26,857 nucleotides of DNA from Corynebacterium yonathiae (GTDB lineage Bacteria; Actinomycetota; Actinomycetes; Mycobacteriales; Mycobacteriaceae). The stretch is taken from contig NZ_JAKOPM010000024.1 in the NCBI RefSeq assembly GCF_022288805.1, positions 1 through 26,857 on the forward strand, in the 5' to 3' direction. Positions within the stretch are counted from its first letter, which is position 1. Every line of letters starts with the position of its first letter. Made by a program: the position numbers and the translations under genes. Positions 1-7,412 of this stretch are shown here, piece by piece. Under the pieces are notes generated by a model, which saw only the letters and a list, made by a program, of their open reading frames with translations, was not told where the DNA came from and made no database searches.

Positions 1-435
1 CCGCGATGGTCGCCTTCATGCACACCGGCACAAGACTTACCGCGGGCTACAGATACACCACGTTAGGGGACGCAACCTGCCCTCGTCAGCGTACTGACTA
101 TTGCAGTTGGAACTGTGTACATTAACCGACAGCAGATAGAAAGTCTGCTACATAAGTTCGGCATCCAACTTCCCTTTTAGTAACGGCAGGATATTACTGA
201 GGGGGCGACAAACTGGGAAGTTCTTCTCGAATCACCGTTTAGTGGCGGCTTCCTAAAGGCACGGCCTCTCATATGGTTTCCATAGTTCAATGGAACCGGA
301 AGCAGGCCCACTACAGCTCTAGGTCTAGCGCCATGGCAGCCTTTAGTGCTCGGCTGGACCTAGTGTGTGTCGCCCTTTCGATTTCGACCTTAAAGTATGT
401 CCGCAGCGCAACGCGTGGGTAGAGAAGAACGCGGT
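1..435. other. Region without recognisable genes
   Basis: All three forward frames hit stops early, with no open stretch longer than about 42 codons at the left end, and nothing in either strand resembles a protein family I know. GC by hand count is about 53% and varies by line from 42% to 62%, below the roughly 60% of the rest of the window. I see no tRNA, repeat array or clear insertion-sequence end. It stops abruptly where the restriction-modification remnant becomes recognisable, near 436. It could be decayed DNA, the far side of a deletion or insertion junction, or an assembly artefact. Confidence 0.5.
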
Positions 436-833
436 GGCCGCTGGATATACAGGTCAAGGGTGATGAGTCTGACCGTGAGACGTGCCGCGTGCTCAAGATG
501 AAGTGGGCCAAGCGCAAGGACGAGGAGACGGGCAAGAATGTCAATGACGTGACGAAGTTGATCTACAACAAACGCGTGACTATCCCTGGCATTCCTGCGG
601 AGTCGGGTGAGTACATGCTGGGCTCGCGCTCAGCGGTGGCATGGTTGATTGACCGCTACCAAGTCAAGAAAGATAAGGCCTCGGGCATTGTCAATGACCC
701 GAACGATTGGGCCGATGAGGTGGGCAATCCGCGCTACATCGTGGACCTAATTGGCAAGGTCACTCGCGTGGCTATGGAGACGGTGCGCATTGTTGATGGG
801 CTGGTAGAGGAAGGCTCGGCTGCGGAAAGTTAG
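423..833 (+). pseudogene. C-terminal remnant of a type ISP restriction-modification/helicase protein
   Basis: An open stretch of 136 codons begins after an in-frame TAG at 420-422. Residues encoded from about 435 read PLDIQVKGDES, then IYNKRVTIPGIP, then DRYQVKKDKASGIVNDPNDW and GNPRYIVDLIGKV. From memory, this block closes the very large single-chain type ISP restriction-modification proteins (fused DEAD helicase, methyltransferase and target recognition), which run to about 1500 residues or more. Here only the last 130 or so remain, with no helicase or methyltransferase motif upstream, so no activity is expected. A GTG at 489 could start a 114-residue product, but it has no convincing ribosome binding site. 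I treat it as a 5'-deleted pseudogene; a small expressed protein is possible but unlikely. The family call is from recall of the conserved C-terminus, not a search. Confidence 0.7.
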
Positions 834-855
834 CAGCATTTCGAAGCGATTTTCC

Positions 856-899
856 TTGAAGCCCTCCGGCCACGCCCGTAGACTTACGGTATCGTAAGT
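856..899 (+). promoter_or_regulatory. Promoter with an overlapping 18-bp palindromic operator
   Basis: A TTGAAG hexamer at 856-861 and TAGACT at 879-884 are 17 bp apart, a good sigma-70-type promoter with a start predicted near 890. A perfect inverted repeat, ACTTACG at 882-888 and CGTAAGT at 893-899 with a GTAT spacer, covers the end of the -10 and the predicted start. That size and symmetry resemble a TetR-family operator, and its position implies repression. No regulator gene is adjacent in the window, so the cognate protein is unknown. Confidence 0.5.
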
Positions 900-942
900 T
901 TCTTGTTGGGGTTGGTTGCGGCTAGCAGAAGGGAAGTACCTC

Positions 943-1665
943 GTGGCACAGATGCATGCAGATAGCGCGCCGGGGCCGGGTCTTGTCCAGCGAACCTATT
1001 GGATGGCGGACCGCGGGCCTAGGCCGCTTAGCCGTGGCTGGGGGCATGCAATAGCGGCGTTATTGTCGGTGATTGCCTCCACCGTGCTCATTACCTATGC
1101 ATGGATGACGCTGCACTGGTGGCAAGGGCTTGGCGTGACTGTCTACGGCGTGGGGCTGGTAGGGCTTTTTGGCGTCTCCGCGCTCTATCACCGCTACCCG
1201 TGGGCGAGCGCGCGTGCGGTGCAGTGGTGGCGGCGAGCGGACCACGCGACCATCTCGGTATTTATTGCCGCGACATATACGCCGCTGTGCCTCATCGTGT
1301 TATCGCCGGTGCAAGCGGCATGGATGCTAGGCGTTGCCTGGGCAGGAGCGATTCTCGGCGTGATTTTGAACCTGGTGTGGATTAACCACCCGCGCTGGTT
1401 AGACGTGGTGGTCTACCTAGCGCTGGGATGGCTGGTGCTGCCGCTTCTGCCCACGCTGTGGACGCAGGCGGGGGCCGCGGTGGTCTGGCTGCTCTTTGCC
1501 GGCGGGGTGGTGTACTCGCTAGGCGCGCTGGTCTATGGCTTTAAGTGGCCGGGGCGCAATGCGCGCTACTACGGCTACCACGAGCACTTCCACACCGCGA
1601 CCATCGCGGCCGCCGTGGTGCACCTCGTGGCGGTGTGGATGGTCGTAGTCCAAGGCGCTGCTTAG
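943..1665 (+). CDS. Hemolysin III / PAQR family membrane protein
   Basis: This 240-residue protein with seven hydrophobic segments belongs to the hemolysin III (TrhA)/PAQR family of putative metal-dependent membrane hydrolases. Visible family signatures are SALYHR after the second segment, RADHATI in the middle, and HEHFHTATIAAAVVH near the C-terminus, which supply the Ser, Asp and His residues thought to bind zinc. Bacterial members have been linked to membrane lipid homeostasis, but their reaction is not firmly known. I chose the GTG at 943 because GAAGGGAAG at 928-936 lies about six bases upstream; a TTG at 916 would add nine residues without a ribosome binding site. The gene is single, driven by the operator-bearing promoter upstream, and overlaps the stop of the convergent asparaginase gene by four bases. 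Confidence 0.88.
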   Translation: MAQMHADSAPGPGLVQRTYWMADRGPRPLSRGWGHAIAALLSVIASTVLITYAWMTLHWWQGLGVTVYGVGLVGLFGVSALYHRYPWASARAVQWWRRADHATISVFIAATYTPLCLIVLSPVQAAWMLGVAWAGAILGVILNLVWINHPRWLDVVVYLALGWLVLPLLPTLWTQAGAAVVWLLFAGGVVYSLGALVYGFKWPGRNARYYGYHEHFHTATIAAAVVHLVAVWMVVVQGAA

Positions 1666-2822
1666 TCAGCGTCAGGGAAAAGCTCCGCGGGATCGGTATC
1701 GGTCGTAATCGCGGCGGCAAGCAGCATACGGGCTTGGGGCGCGCGCAGGGTGCCAGAGGAGATGACGCCGGCGTCGGCAAGCGTGGCACCGCCACCGGCC
1801 CCGCCGTAGATTCCCTCCACCGGGCCGTGATCCACGCGGGTGGTGAGCACCACCGGAACCTTCTTGGCCGCGGCCTGAGCAGCCTGTGCTAGCTCGTCGC
1901 CGATATTGCCGGCGCCCATGCCCTCAATGACGATGCCTTCGGCGCCGCTGTCCAAGGAACGCTGGATGAGATCAGCCGGCGCGCCGGGGTAGGCGGCGAT
2001 AATATCGACGCGGGTATTGCCCAGCGGCTTAAACTTCAGAGCCTTCGGGCGCTGTGGTTGCTTCTCGCCATTGTTATTGGCAAAGCCATCGGCCTTGGAG
2101 GTATCGGACTTGAAAGCGCCGCGGGCAGGAATGACATGATCCGCAAAGGCAATGAACGTGCCGCGGCCCCTATTGGCGGGATCGGTGACGGTCTTCACCG
2201 CGAGCGCCAGGTTATCCGGGCCATCTGGATTCGGATCATCGAAGGGGCGCATTGCACCGGTTAAGGCCACCGGCTTCTCACTGTCTTGGAAGGTATCGAC
2301 AGCAATGGCGGTCTCTTCCATGGAATCGGTGCCGTGGGTTACCACAACGCCATCGACGTCCTTGCGCTGCAGCTCCTTGTGTACGGCCGTGATGATGCTA
2401 TCGGTATCGTCCAAGGTCATCGCGGAAGAATCCAGCTTGGCAATGTCTTTGACCTCTAACGTGAGCTTGTCGCTGTCAAAGGTGCCAGAAAGCGGTTCCA
2501 CCAACTTGGAGCCGGTAACGGTAGGCACCACCGCGCCGGTCTTATCGTGGGTGCTGGCAATAGTTCCGCCGGTAGAAAGGACCACCACGTGGCCCTCGGC
2601 GGTGGCGCGTGGACCCTCGCTTTCCGTGGCGGAGGTTTTGGTGGCCTCCGTGGTTGCGGGGCCAGAACTGGTGGGGCTGTGCGAGGCGGAAGACTCGGGC
2701 GTTGCGGCCGAAGTTTCGTCCGCTGGGCGGTTATCCGGATTCTGGCAGGACGCCAAGAGGCAGGCCGAAGCTATCAAGGCTAGGCTGGCGCGGGCCGAGC
2801 GGCGCAAGGTTGGGGTGTGCAT
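1662..2822 (-). CDS. Secreted lipoprotein L-asparaginase (type II-like)
   Basis: The 386-residue product should hydrolyse L-asparagine to aspartate and ammonia outside the membrane. Residues 1-26 form a lipoprotein signal (two Arg, a hydrophobic core, lipobox LASC with Cys26 as the predicted lipidation site). A Ser/Thr/Pro/Glu-rich linker follows to about residue 75, then the asparaginase/glutaminase domain with STGGTIAS at 83-90 (catalytic Thr expected at 87) and the second signature THGTDSMEET supplying a Thr-Asp pair. GAMRP and the C-terminal GGAGGGAT region also fit the family. The ATG at 2822 is preferred over an upstream in-frame start because it gives an exact signal peptide and has GAGGGA just before it. 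The gene stands alone and ends tail to tail with the hemolysin III gene. Confidence 0.9.
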   Translation of the reverse strand: MHTPTLRRSARASLALIASACLLASCQNPDNRPADETSAATPESSASHSPTSSGPATTEATKTSATESEGPRATAEGHVVVLSTGGTIASTHDKTGAVVPTVTGSKLVEPLSGTFDSDKLTLEVKDIAKLDSSAMTLDDTDSIITAVHKELQRKDVDGVVVTHGTDSMEETAIAVDTFQDSEKPVALTGAMRPFDDPNPDGPDNLALAVKTVTDPANRGRGTFIAFADHVIPARGAFKSDTSKADGFANNNGEKQPQRPKALKFKPLGNTRVDIIAAYPGAPADLIQRSLDSGAEGIVIEGMGAGNIGDELAQAAQAAAKKVPVVLTTRVDHGPVEGIYGGAGGGATLADAGVISSGTLRAPQARMLLAAAITTDTDPAELFPDAD

Positions 2823-2959
2823 ATTCCCTCGTTTCTGTGTGTGGGAGACGAAAGCAGACGGCAGGAAACCGTCGTCCGCGTATAAGTACATCTAAAGCAG
2901 AAAAACGGGGTTGCCGCTGCCACTATGGACTTGCTAACACCGAAACGAGGGGAGAGCAG

Positions 2960-3970
2960 CTAGTCGATGTGCTGGTTCGACGGCGCCACCACCAGTGGCT
3001 TTGGGGAGTACTTCGCGCGTAGCTCGCGCAGCACGGTGGCGTGCTCGGCCAAGCGCTTATCTTCCTCGGTATGTGGATGGAAGGGGCGGGCCACCTGTGG
3101 CTGACCATCGTGGTCTAGGGCGATATAGGCCACGGTGGCATGGATGGCGGTTTGCAAGTGCTCGCGGCCGCCGCGGGGATTGCCGGAGCGGACGTGGATG
3201 GACATCTGCATCGACCGGGTATCGGTGCGCATCATGCGGGCATCGACCTCGATGAGGTCACCGATAGAAATCGGGCGGTAAAAGCGGATGCCACCGGCAT
3301 AGACAGCCACGGTGCGCTCTGCGGACCACTCCATGGTGCAGGCCGCACCGGCCTCATCGATCCACTGCATGGCCGTGCCGCCGTGGACCTTGCCGCCCCA
3401 GTTGACGTCGGTGGGCTTGGCCAGGAAACGATTGACCATGCGCGGCGCATCAGAAGGCCCGTCATAGGTTTGCTTTTCCATCTCCGCCTCGATGGCATTG
3501 CGCAGCTCAATGCGGGACTTGGCTGCTTCTTCTACGCGGCACTGTTCATCGGTTTCCGGCACGAAGGGCGGCACCGGGGTGGACTTGCCAGTGGCAGGGT
3601 CCTTGGCTACGAAGATGACCAGGCAATCGCAGGCACGAGTGAAGATGCCTTCGCGCGGGTCAGCCGAAAGCACCTCATTGACGATATGCATGGAAGAACG
3701 CCCAGTCATGGCGATGCGCGAGCGCACCTCCACGATGTGCCCGGAAGGGATCGGCCGGGTGAAATGGATATGGCCCACATATGCGGTCACGCAGTATTGG
3801 CCGGACCACTGCACGGCGCAGGCATAGGCGGCCTTATCAATCCATTCCAAGACGCGTCCGCCGCTAATGCCGGGGGCGCCGGCCATGGTGACGTCGGTTG
3901 GCGATGCCATAAAGCGCAGCGTCAGCGCCGGCGATTTCTGAGTTTCCGCAACGGAAGGCGTAGGTGACAT
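2960..3970 (-). CDS. Tandem hotdog-fold acyl-CoA thioesterase
   Basis: The 336-residue product contains two homologous hotdog domains, roughly residues 18-150 and 190-315. Each starts with a FMASPTDV or FLAKPTDV motif, continues with a GG...EWIDKA or QWIDEA helix, and then a strand of HIHFTRPI or GIRFYRPI type. This duplication is typical of cytoplasmic double-hotdog acyl-CoA thioesterases of the BFIT/ACOT type, which release free fatty acid from acyl-CoA; chain-length specificity cannot be read. An open frame continues upstream through the divergent gene, but the ATG at 3970 is the sensible start: homology begins a few residues later and a -10 hexamer ends seven bases before it. There is no ribosome binding site, which suggests a leaderless mRNA. 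Confidence 0.85.
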   Translation of the reverse strand: MSPTPSVAETQKSPALTLRFMASPTDVTMAGAPGISGGRVLEWIDKAAYACAVQWSGQYCVTAYVGHIHFTRPIPSGHIVEVRSRIAMTGRSSMHIVNEVLSADPREGIFTRACDCLVIFVAKDPATGKSTPVPPFVPETDEQCRVEEAAKSRIELRNAIEAEMEKQTYDGPSDAPRMVNRFLAKPTDVNWGGKVHGGTAMQWIDEAGAACTMEWSAERTVAVYAGGIRFYRPISIGDLIEVDARMMRTDTRSMQMSIHVRSGNPRGGREHLQTAIHATVAYIALDHDGQPQVARPFHPHTEEDKRLAEHATVLRELRAKYSPKPLVVAPSNQHID

Positions 3971-3977
3971 AAACAAC

Positions 3978-3997
3978 AACATAACAGTAGCTATGAT
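3978..3997. promoter_or_regulatory. Back-to-back leaderless promoters
   Basis: The 33 bp between the two divergent start codons contains TATGTT on the minus strand (3983 down to 3978), seven bases before the thioesterase ATG, and TATGAT on the plus strand (3992-3997), six bases before the ATG at 4004. Neither gene has a Shine-Dalgarno sequence. Both transcripts would therefore start at or next to the ATG. The direct repeat GTAGCTATGA also occurs twice here. -35 elements are not clear. Confidence 0.45.
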
Positions 3998-4003
3998 GTA
4001 GCT

Positions 4004-4408
4004 ATGAAAAAGCCCGTCGATCCCGCTGCCACCCGCGCGGCCGTCATGGCCATCAAAGACTGGATTGCCGCCCCGGCGGAGCACGATAAGCCAGGTAGGG
4101 CCCTGCTTGCCGACGCCGTCCGGCGCACCGCCCGCACCCTCGAGGCCGACGCGCCGGGGCACTCCGTGGAGCTGCGCGTACCCCCATTTGTTGCGGTGCA
4201 ATGCATTGAAGGGCCCCGCCACACCCGCGGCACCCCACCCAATGTGGTGGAGACTGATCCGGAAACCTGGCTGCGCCTTGCGACCGGATTAGCGGACTGG
4301 GAAGAGGCCGTAAGTACTGGTCGCGTCGATGCTTCCGGCTCCCGTGCGGGCGAAATCGCGCAGTGGTTGCCGCTCATTCCGTTAGTTTCCAGCGGCGCGA
4401 CAGGCTAA
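4004..4408 (+). CDS. Sterol carrier family protein
   Basis: This is a small 134-residue soluble protein of the actinobacterial family usually annotated as sterol carrier family protein, found directly upstream of purF in corynebacteria and mycobacteria. It has a helical N-terminus ([16 protein letters not shown]), a central strand segment [17 protein letters not shown] with [23 protein letters not shown], and a C-terminal helix. The WLRLATG region resembles SCP2-like or mycothiol-dependent isomerase C-terminal modules. The biochemical role is unknown; the conserved neighbourhood suggests coexpression with purF but does not prove a link to purine synthesis. The ATG lies six bases after a TATGAT -10, so the mRNA is probably leaderless. 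Its TAA stop is embedded in the predicted -10 of purF. Confidence 0.75.
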   Translation: MKKPVDPAATRAAVMAIKDWIAAPAEHDKPGRALLADAVRRTARTLEADAPGHSVELRVPPFVAVQCIEGPRHTRGTPPNVVETDPETWLRLATGLADWEEAVSTGRVDASGSRAGEIAQWLPLIPLVSSGATG

Positions 4409-4411
4409 TAT
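4406..4411 (+). promoter_or_regulatory. Candidate -10 for a leaderless purF transcript
   Basis: TAATAT overlaps the TAA stop of the upstream gene and is followed by a seven-base spacer and the purF GTG. There is no ribosome binding site between them. purF may be read both from the upstream promoter and from this one. Confidence 0.4.
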
Positions 4412-4418
4412 AAACGCC

Positions 4419-5915
4419 GTGGTAGAAGTACATACTCCTAGTATCACCAATCTTGACGATCACAACGAGCAGGAGCCCCGCGAAGAATGCGGCGTCTATG
4501 GCGTTTGGGCTCCTGGGGAGGAAGTCTCCAAGCTAACCTACTTTGGACTCTTCGCCCTGCAACACCGCGGCCAGGAGGCCGCCGGCATCGCGGTGGGCGA
4601 TGATGACCGCATCGTTGTTTTCAAAGACATGGGCCTAGTGGCCAATATCTTTGATGAATCCACCTTGTCCGCCCTGCAAGGAAACGTAGCGGTGGGCCAC
4701 ACGCGCTATTCCACCGCCGGCGGCAAGGAATGGTCCAACGTGCAGCCCATGTTTTCTACCTCCTCCACCGGGGTAGATATTGCCCTTGGGCACAACGGCA
4801 ATCTGGTCAATTACCTGGAGCTGCGCGAAGAAGCAGTACGACGCGGCCTGATTAAGCCGCACGAGGAGTCCGTTTCTGACTCCATGTGCTTGTCCATGCT
4901 GCTTGCCGACGGCGTGGATGAAGACACCTCCGTCTTTGACTCCGCCCGCCATCTGCTCCCGCGCGTCAAGGGGGCATTCTGTCTGACCTTTACCGATGGG
5001 CACACCATGTACGCCGCCCGCGACCCGCACGGTGTGCGCCCACTGGTTCTCGGCCGCTTGGCCAAGGGCTGGGTCGTGGCCTCCGAGACCTGTGCGCTCG
5101 ATATCTGCGGCGCCCAGTTCATTCGCGAGATTGAGCCTGGTGAACTCGTCGCCATCGATGAGGCTGGCATCCGTTCCGTGAACTTTGCGCCGGCCAAGCG
5201 TCATGGCTGCGTCTTCGAATACGTCTACTTGGCCCGCCCGGATAGCGATATCAATGGCCGTTCCGTCAATGCTTCCCGTGTGGACATCGGTCGCCGCCTG
5301 GCCCGCGAGTACCCGGCCGAGGGCGCGGACCTTGTCATCCCGGTTCCCGAATCCGGTAATCCAGCCGCCGTGGGTTATGCCCGCGAATCGGGAATCACCT
5401 TTGCCCACGGACTGGTTAAAAACGCCTATGTGGGCCGCACCTTCATCCAGCCCACCCAGACCCTGCGCCAGCTGGGCATCCGCTTGAAGCTCAACCCGCT
5501 GCGCGAGGTCATCAACGGCAAGAAGCTGGTCGTGGTGGATGATTCCATCGTGCGCGGAAATACCCAGCGCGCGCTCATTCGCATGCTGCGCGAGGCCGGT
5601 GCCGCCGAGGTGCACGTGCGCATCGCGTCCCCACCGGTGAAGTGGCCGTGCTTCTACGGCATCGACTTCGCTTCCCCGGGCGAGCTGATTGCCAATGCCA
5701 GCCCCTCCGACGATCCAGAAACCGTCTGCGCCACTATCTGCGATACCATCGGCGCCGATTCCCTGGGCTTTGTCTCCGTTGAGGAGATGGTGGCCGCCAC
5801 CGAGCAGCCCCGGTCCGAGCTGTGCACCGCCTGCTTCACGGGCGAGTACCCCCTCGGCCTGCCCGCCGGAAACTCCAATGCAGACGCCGTGCGCACCCTG
5901 CTCGGCACCAAATAA
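4419..5915 (+). CDS. purF: Amidophosphoribosyltransferase
   Basis: PurF catalyses the first committed step of purine synthesis, making phosphoribosylamine from PRPP and glutamine in the cytoplasm. The 498-residue product starts with a 23-residue propeptide ending REE, followed by Cys24 of CGVYG, the N-terminal nucleophile of the class II glutaminase domain. ALQHRGQEAAGI and VGHTRYSTAG are typical glutaminase motifs. The phosphoribosyltransferase signature VVVDDSIVRGNT is at 371-382. Cys264, Cys411, Cys469 and Cys472 match the four iron-sulphur ligands of the Bacillus-type enzyme, so this is a 4Fe-4S PurF needing propeptide cleavage. The start is GTG. purM follows after 18 bases, forming a purFM operon. 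Confidence 0.97.
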   Translation: MVEVHTPSITNLDDHNEQEPREECGVYGVWAPGEEVSKLTYFGLFALQHRGQEAAGIAVGDDDRIVVFKDMGLVANIFDESTLSALQGNVAVGHTRYSTAGGKEWSNVQPMFSTSSTGVDIALGHNGNLVNYLELREEAVRRGLIKPHEESVSDSMCLSMLLADGVDEDTSVFDSARHLLPRVKGAFCLTFTDGHTMYAARDPHGVRPLVLGRLAKGWVVASETCALDICGAQFIREIEPGELVAIDEAGIRSVNFAPAKRHGCVFEYVYLARPDSDINGRSVNASRVDIGRRLAREYPAEGADLVIPVPESGNPAAVGYARESGITFAHGLVKNAYVGRTFIQPTQTLRQLGIRLKLNPLREVINGKKLVVVDDSIVRGNTQRALIRMLREAGAAEVHVRIASPPVKWPCFYGIDFASPGELIANASPSDDPETVCATICDTIGADSLGFVSVEEMVAATEQPRSELCTACFTGEYPLGLPAGNSNADAVRTLLGTK

Positions 5916-5933
5916 CAAAGGACTTTTGAAACC

Positions 5934-6986
5934 ATGAGTGACAATACCTACGCCGCAGCCGGCGTCAGCATCGAAGAGGGCGACCGCGCCGTAGAACTTT
6001 TCGCCCCGCACGCTAAGCGCGCCACCCGCCCCGAGGTCCTTGGCGGCCTCGGCGGCTTTGCCGGCCTGTTTAAGCTCGGCGATTATAAGGAGCCCATCTT
6101 GGCCGCGGGTTCCGATGGCGTTGGCACCAAGCTGGCCGTGGCCCAGGCCATGGACAAGCACGACACCATCGGCATCGACTTGGTCGCCATGTGCGTCGAT
6201 GATCTCGTCGTCTGCGGCGCGGAGCCGCTTTTCTTGCAGGACTATATTGCCGTGGGCAAGGTCGTGCCGGAAAAGGTGGCCGAGGTAGTCAAGGGCATCG
6301 CCGAGGGGTGTGTGCAGGCCGGTGCCGCGCTATTGGGCGGCGAGACCGCTGAGCACCCCGGCATGATGGAAGAAAACGAATATGACGTTTCCGCCACTGC
6401 GGTGGGCGTCGTTGAGGCCGATGGCGTACTCGGGCCGGACAAGGTTCGTGATGGTGACGTGCTCATCGCCATGGGCTCTTCTGGCTTGCACTCCAACGGT
6501 TACTCCTTGGCCCGCCACGTCCTGCTCGAGCAGGCTGGGATGCCTCTCGACGGCCACGTGGAGGAACTCGGCCGTCCCCTCGGGGAGAAGCTCCTGGAGC
6601 CCACCCGTATCTACGCCAAGGACTGCCTGGCTTTGGCTAGCGAGTGCTCCGTATCCACCTTCTGCCATGTCACTGGCGGTGGACTGGCCGGCAACCTCGA
6701 GCGCGTCATCCCGGAGGGCCTAGCGGCCGATATTAACCGCGCCACCTGGACCCCAGGTCAGATCTTCAAGCTCATTTCCTCGGTGGGCAAGGTGGAGCTG
6801 GCGGAGATGGAAAAGACCTTTAACATGGGCGTCGGCATGATTGCCGTGGTCAACCCCGAAGACCGCGACCGGGCCCTGGCGATGCTAACCGCTCGCCACA
6901 TCGATGCGTGGGAGCTGGGCACCGTGCGCACGGCTGAAGATGAGGAGCCGCGCGTGGTTATGCACGGCGAGCACCCAAACTTCTAG
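5934..6986 (+). CDS. purM: Phosphoribosylformylglycinamidine cyclo-ligase (AIR synthetase)
   Basis: PurM uses ATP to close the imidazole ring, converting FGAM to aminoimidazole ribonucleotide, the fifth step of purine synthesis. The 350-residue length is normal. Recognisable parts are the N-terminal YAAAGVSIEEGDRAVE segment, the DGVGTKL motif from residue 61, the DLVVCGAEPLFLQDY segment and GGETAEHPGMM from about residue 135, with GLHSNGYSLAR and HVTGGGLAGNLER further on, all ATP- and substrate-binding elements of the family. The ATG is preceded by AAAGGA about 12 bases upstream. The gene follows purF closely and ends before a bidirectional hairpin shared with the convergent DUF3073 gene. Confidence 0.97.
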   Translation: MSDNTYAAAGVSIEEGDRAVELFAPHAKRATRPEVLGGLGGFAGLFKLGDYKEPILAAGSDGVGTKLAVAQAMDKHDTIGIDLVAMCVDDLVVCGAEPLFLQDYIAVGKVVPEKVAEVVKGIAEGCVQAGAALLGGETAEHPGMMEENEYDVSATAVGVVEADGVLGPDKVRDGDVLIAMGSSGLHSNGYSLARHVLLEQAGMPLDGHVEELGRPLGEKLLEPTRIYAKDCLALASECSVSTFCHVTGGGLAGNLERVIPEGLAADINRATWTPGQIFKLISSVGKVELAEMEKTFNMGVGMIAVVNPEDRDRALAMLTARHIDAWELGTVRTAEDEEPRVVMHGEHPNF

Positions 6987-7021
6987 CAGGGCCTTGGCCC
7001 TACCGGGGGGAGAGTATGAGG

Positions 7022-7049
7022 AAGGGCCCTAGGATTTCCTAGGGCCCTT
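7022..7049. terminator. Bidirectional hairpin between purM and the DUF3073 gene
   Basis: A perfect 12-bp inverted repeat, AAGGGCCCTAGG and its complement, with an ATTT loop lies between two convergent genes. It has only a short T stretch on either side, so termination efficiency is uncertain. Confidence 0.75.
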
Positions 7050-7074
7050 GAGCTATCCGGTGACGAGCGGAAGA

Positions 7075-7272
7075 TTAGCGTTCGTCGCGGTCGTCATCAT
7101 CCCATTCGTCGACGTAGTCGGCGTATGGGTCATCCTCTTCATAATCGCGGGAGTCACCCTCTTGCTGTGCAGCGAGTTCCCGTTGTAGGGACTCGATATC
7201 CATCTCGGGTGAGTTGTACTTGAGCTGGCGTGCAACTTTGGTCTGCTTTGCCTTTGCGCGTCCGCGTCCCAT
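7075..7272 (-). CDS. DUF3073 family protein
   Basis: This is a 65-residue actinobacterial protein with a basic N-terminus (MGRGRAKAKQTKVAR) and a very acidic C-terminal half rich in Asp, Glu and Tyr (DYEEDDPYADYVDEWDDDD). The function is unknown. The charge split could suit a nucleic-acid or ribosome-associated protein, but that is inference. The family sits next to purM in mycobacteria as well (recalled). Of two ATG codons six bases apart, the inner one at 7272 matches the family N-terminus and gives about eight bases from AGGGGG to the start, while the outer one would be only two bases away. Convergent with purM, sharing the hairpin. Confidence 0.88.
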   Translation of the reverse strand: MGRGRAKAKQTKVARQLKYNSPEMDIESLQRELAAQQEGDSRDYEEDDPYADYVDEWDDDDRDER

Positions 7273-7334
7273 GTGCATGACCCCCTTGGGTTAGTAGGGC
7301 GCGCCAGGGATTCTTGGGCGCCCCATCGGCTTGT

Positions 7335-7365
7335 CTATTGTGTATCTTCCTGTAAGACACAATAG
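7335..7365. repeat. 9-bp inverted repeat upstream of the DUF3073 gene
   Basis: CTATTGTGT at 7335-7343 and ACACAATAG at 7357-7365 form a perfect dyad with a 13-base spacer, about 63 bases upstream of the DUF3073 start. It could be an operator, or a small hairpin at the 5' end of the transcript or at the end of ygfZ upstream sequence. No motif family is recognised. Confidence 0.5.
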
Positions 7366-7412
7366 CCTGTGTGACGAAAAAATTCCGCACCGCCCCCTAG
7401 CTAGTGGGAGAT

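Noticed and set aside
2100..2560. Possible loss of a catalytic Lys in the asparaginase
   Set aside because: By hand alignment the segment TDPANRGRG places Pro where the E. coli enzyme has Lys162, but the alignment is too loose to claim an inactive enzyme.
2152..2895. A 247-codon plus-strand frame over the asparaginase
   Set aside because: It is antisense to a certain gene with signal peptide and catalytic motifs and has no recognisable domain.
3971..4222. An 84-residue N-terminal extension of the thioesterase
   Set aside because: It runs through the divergent gene, has no homology-like sequence, and a promoter is predicted right before the ATG at 3970.
4635..6161. A 508-codon open frame antisense to purF
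   Set aside because: It is the mirror of a high-GC coding gene, has no family resemblance, and purF is certain on the other strand.
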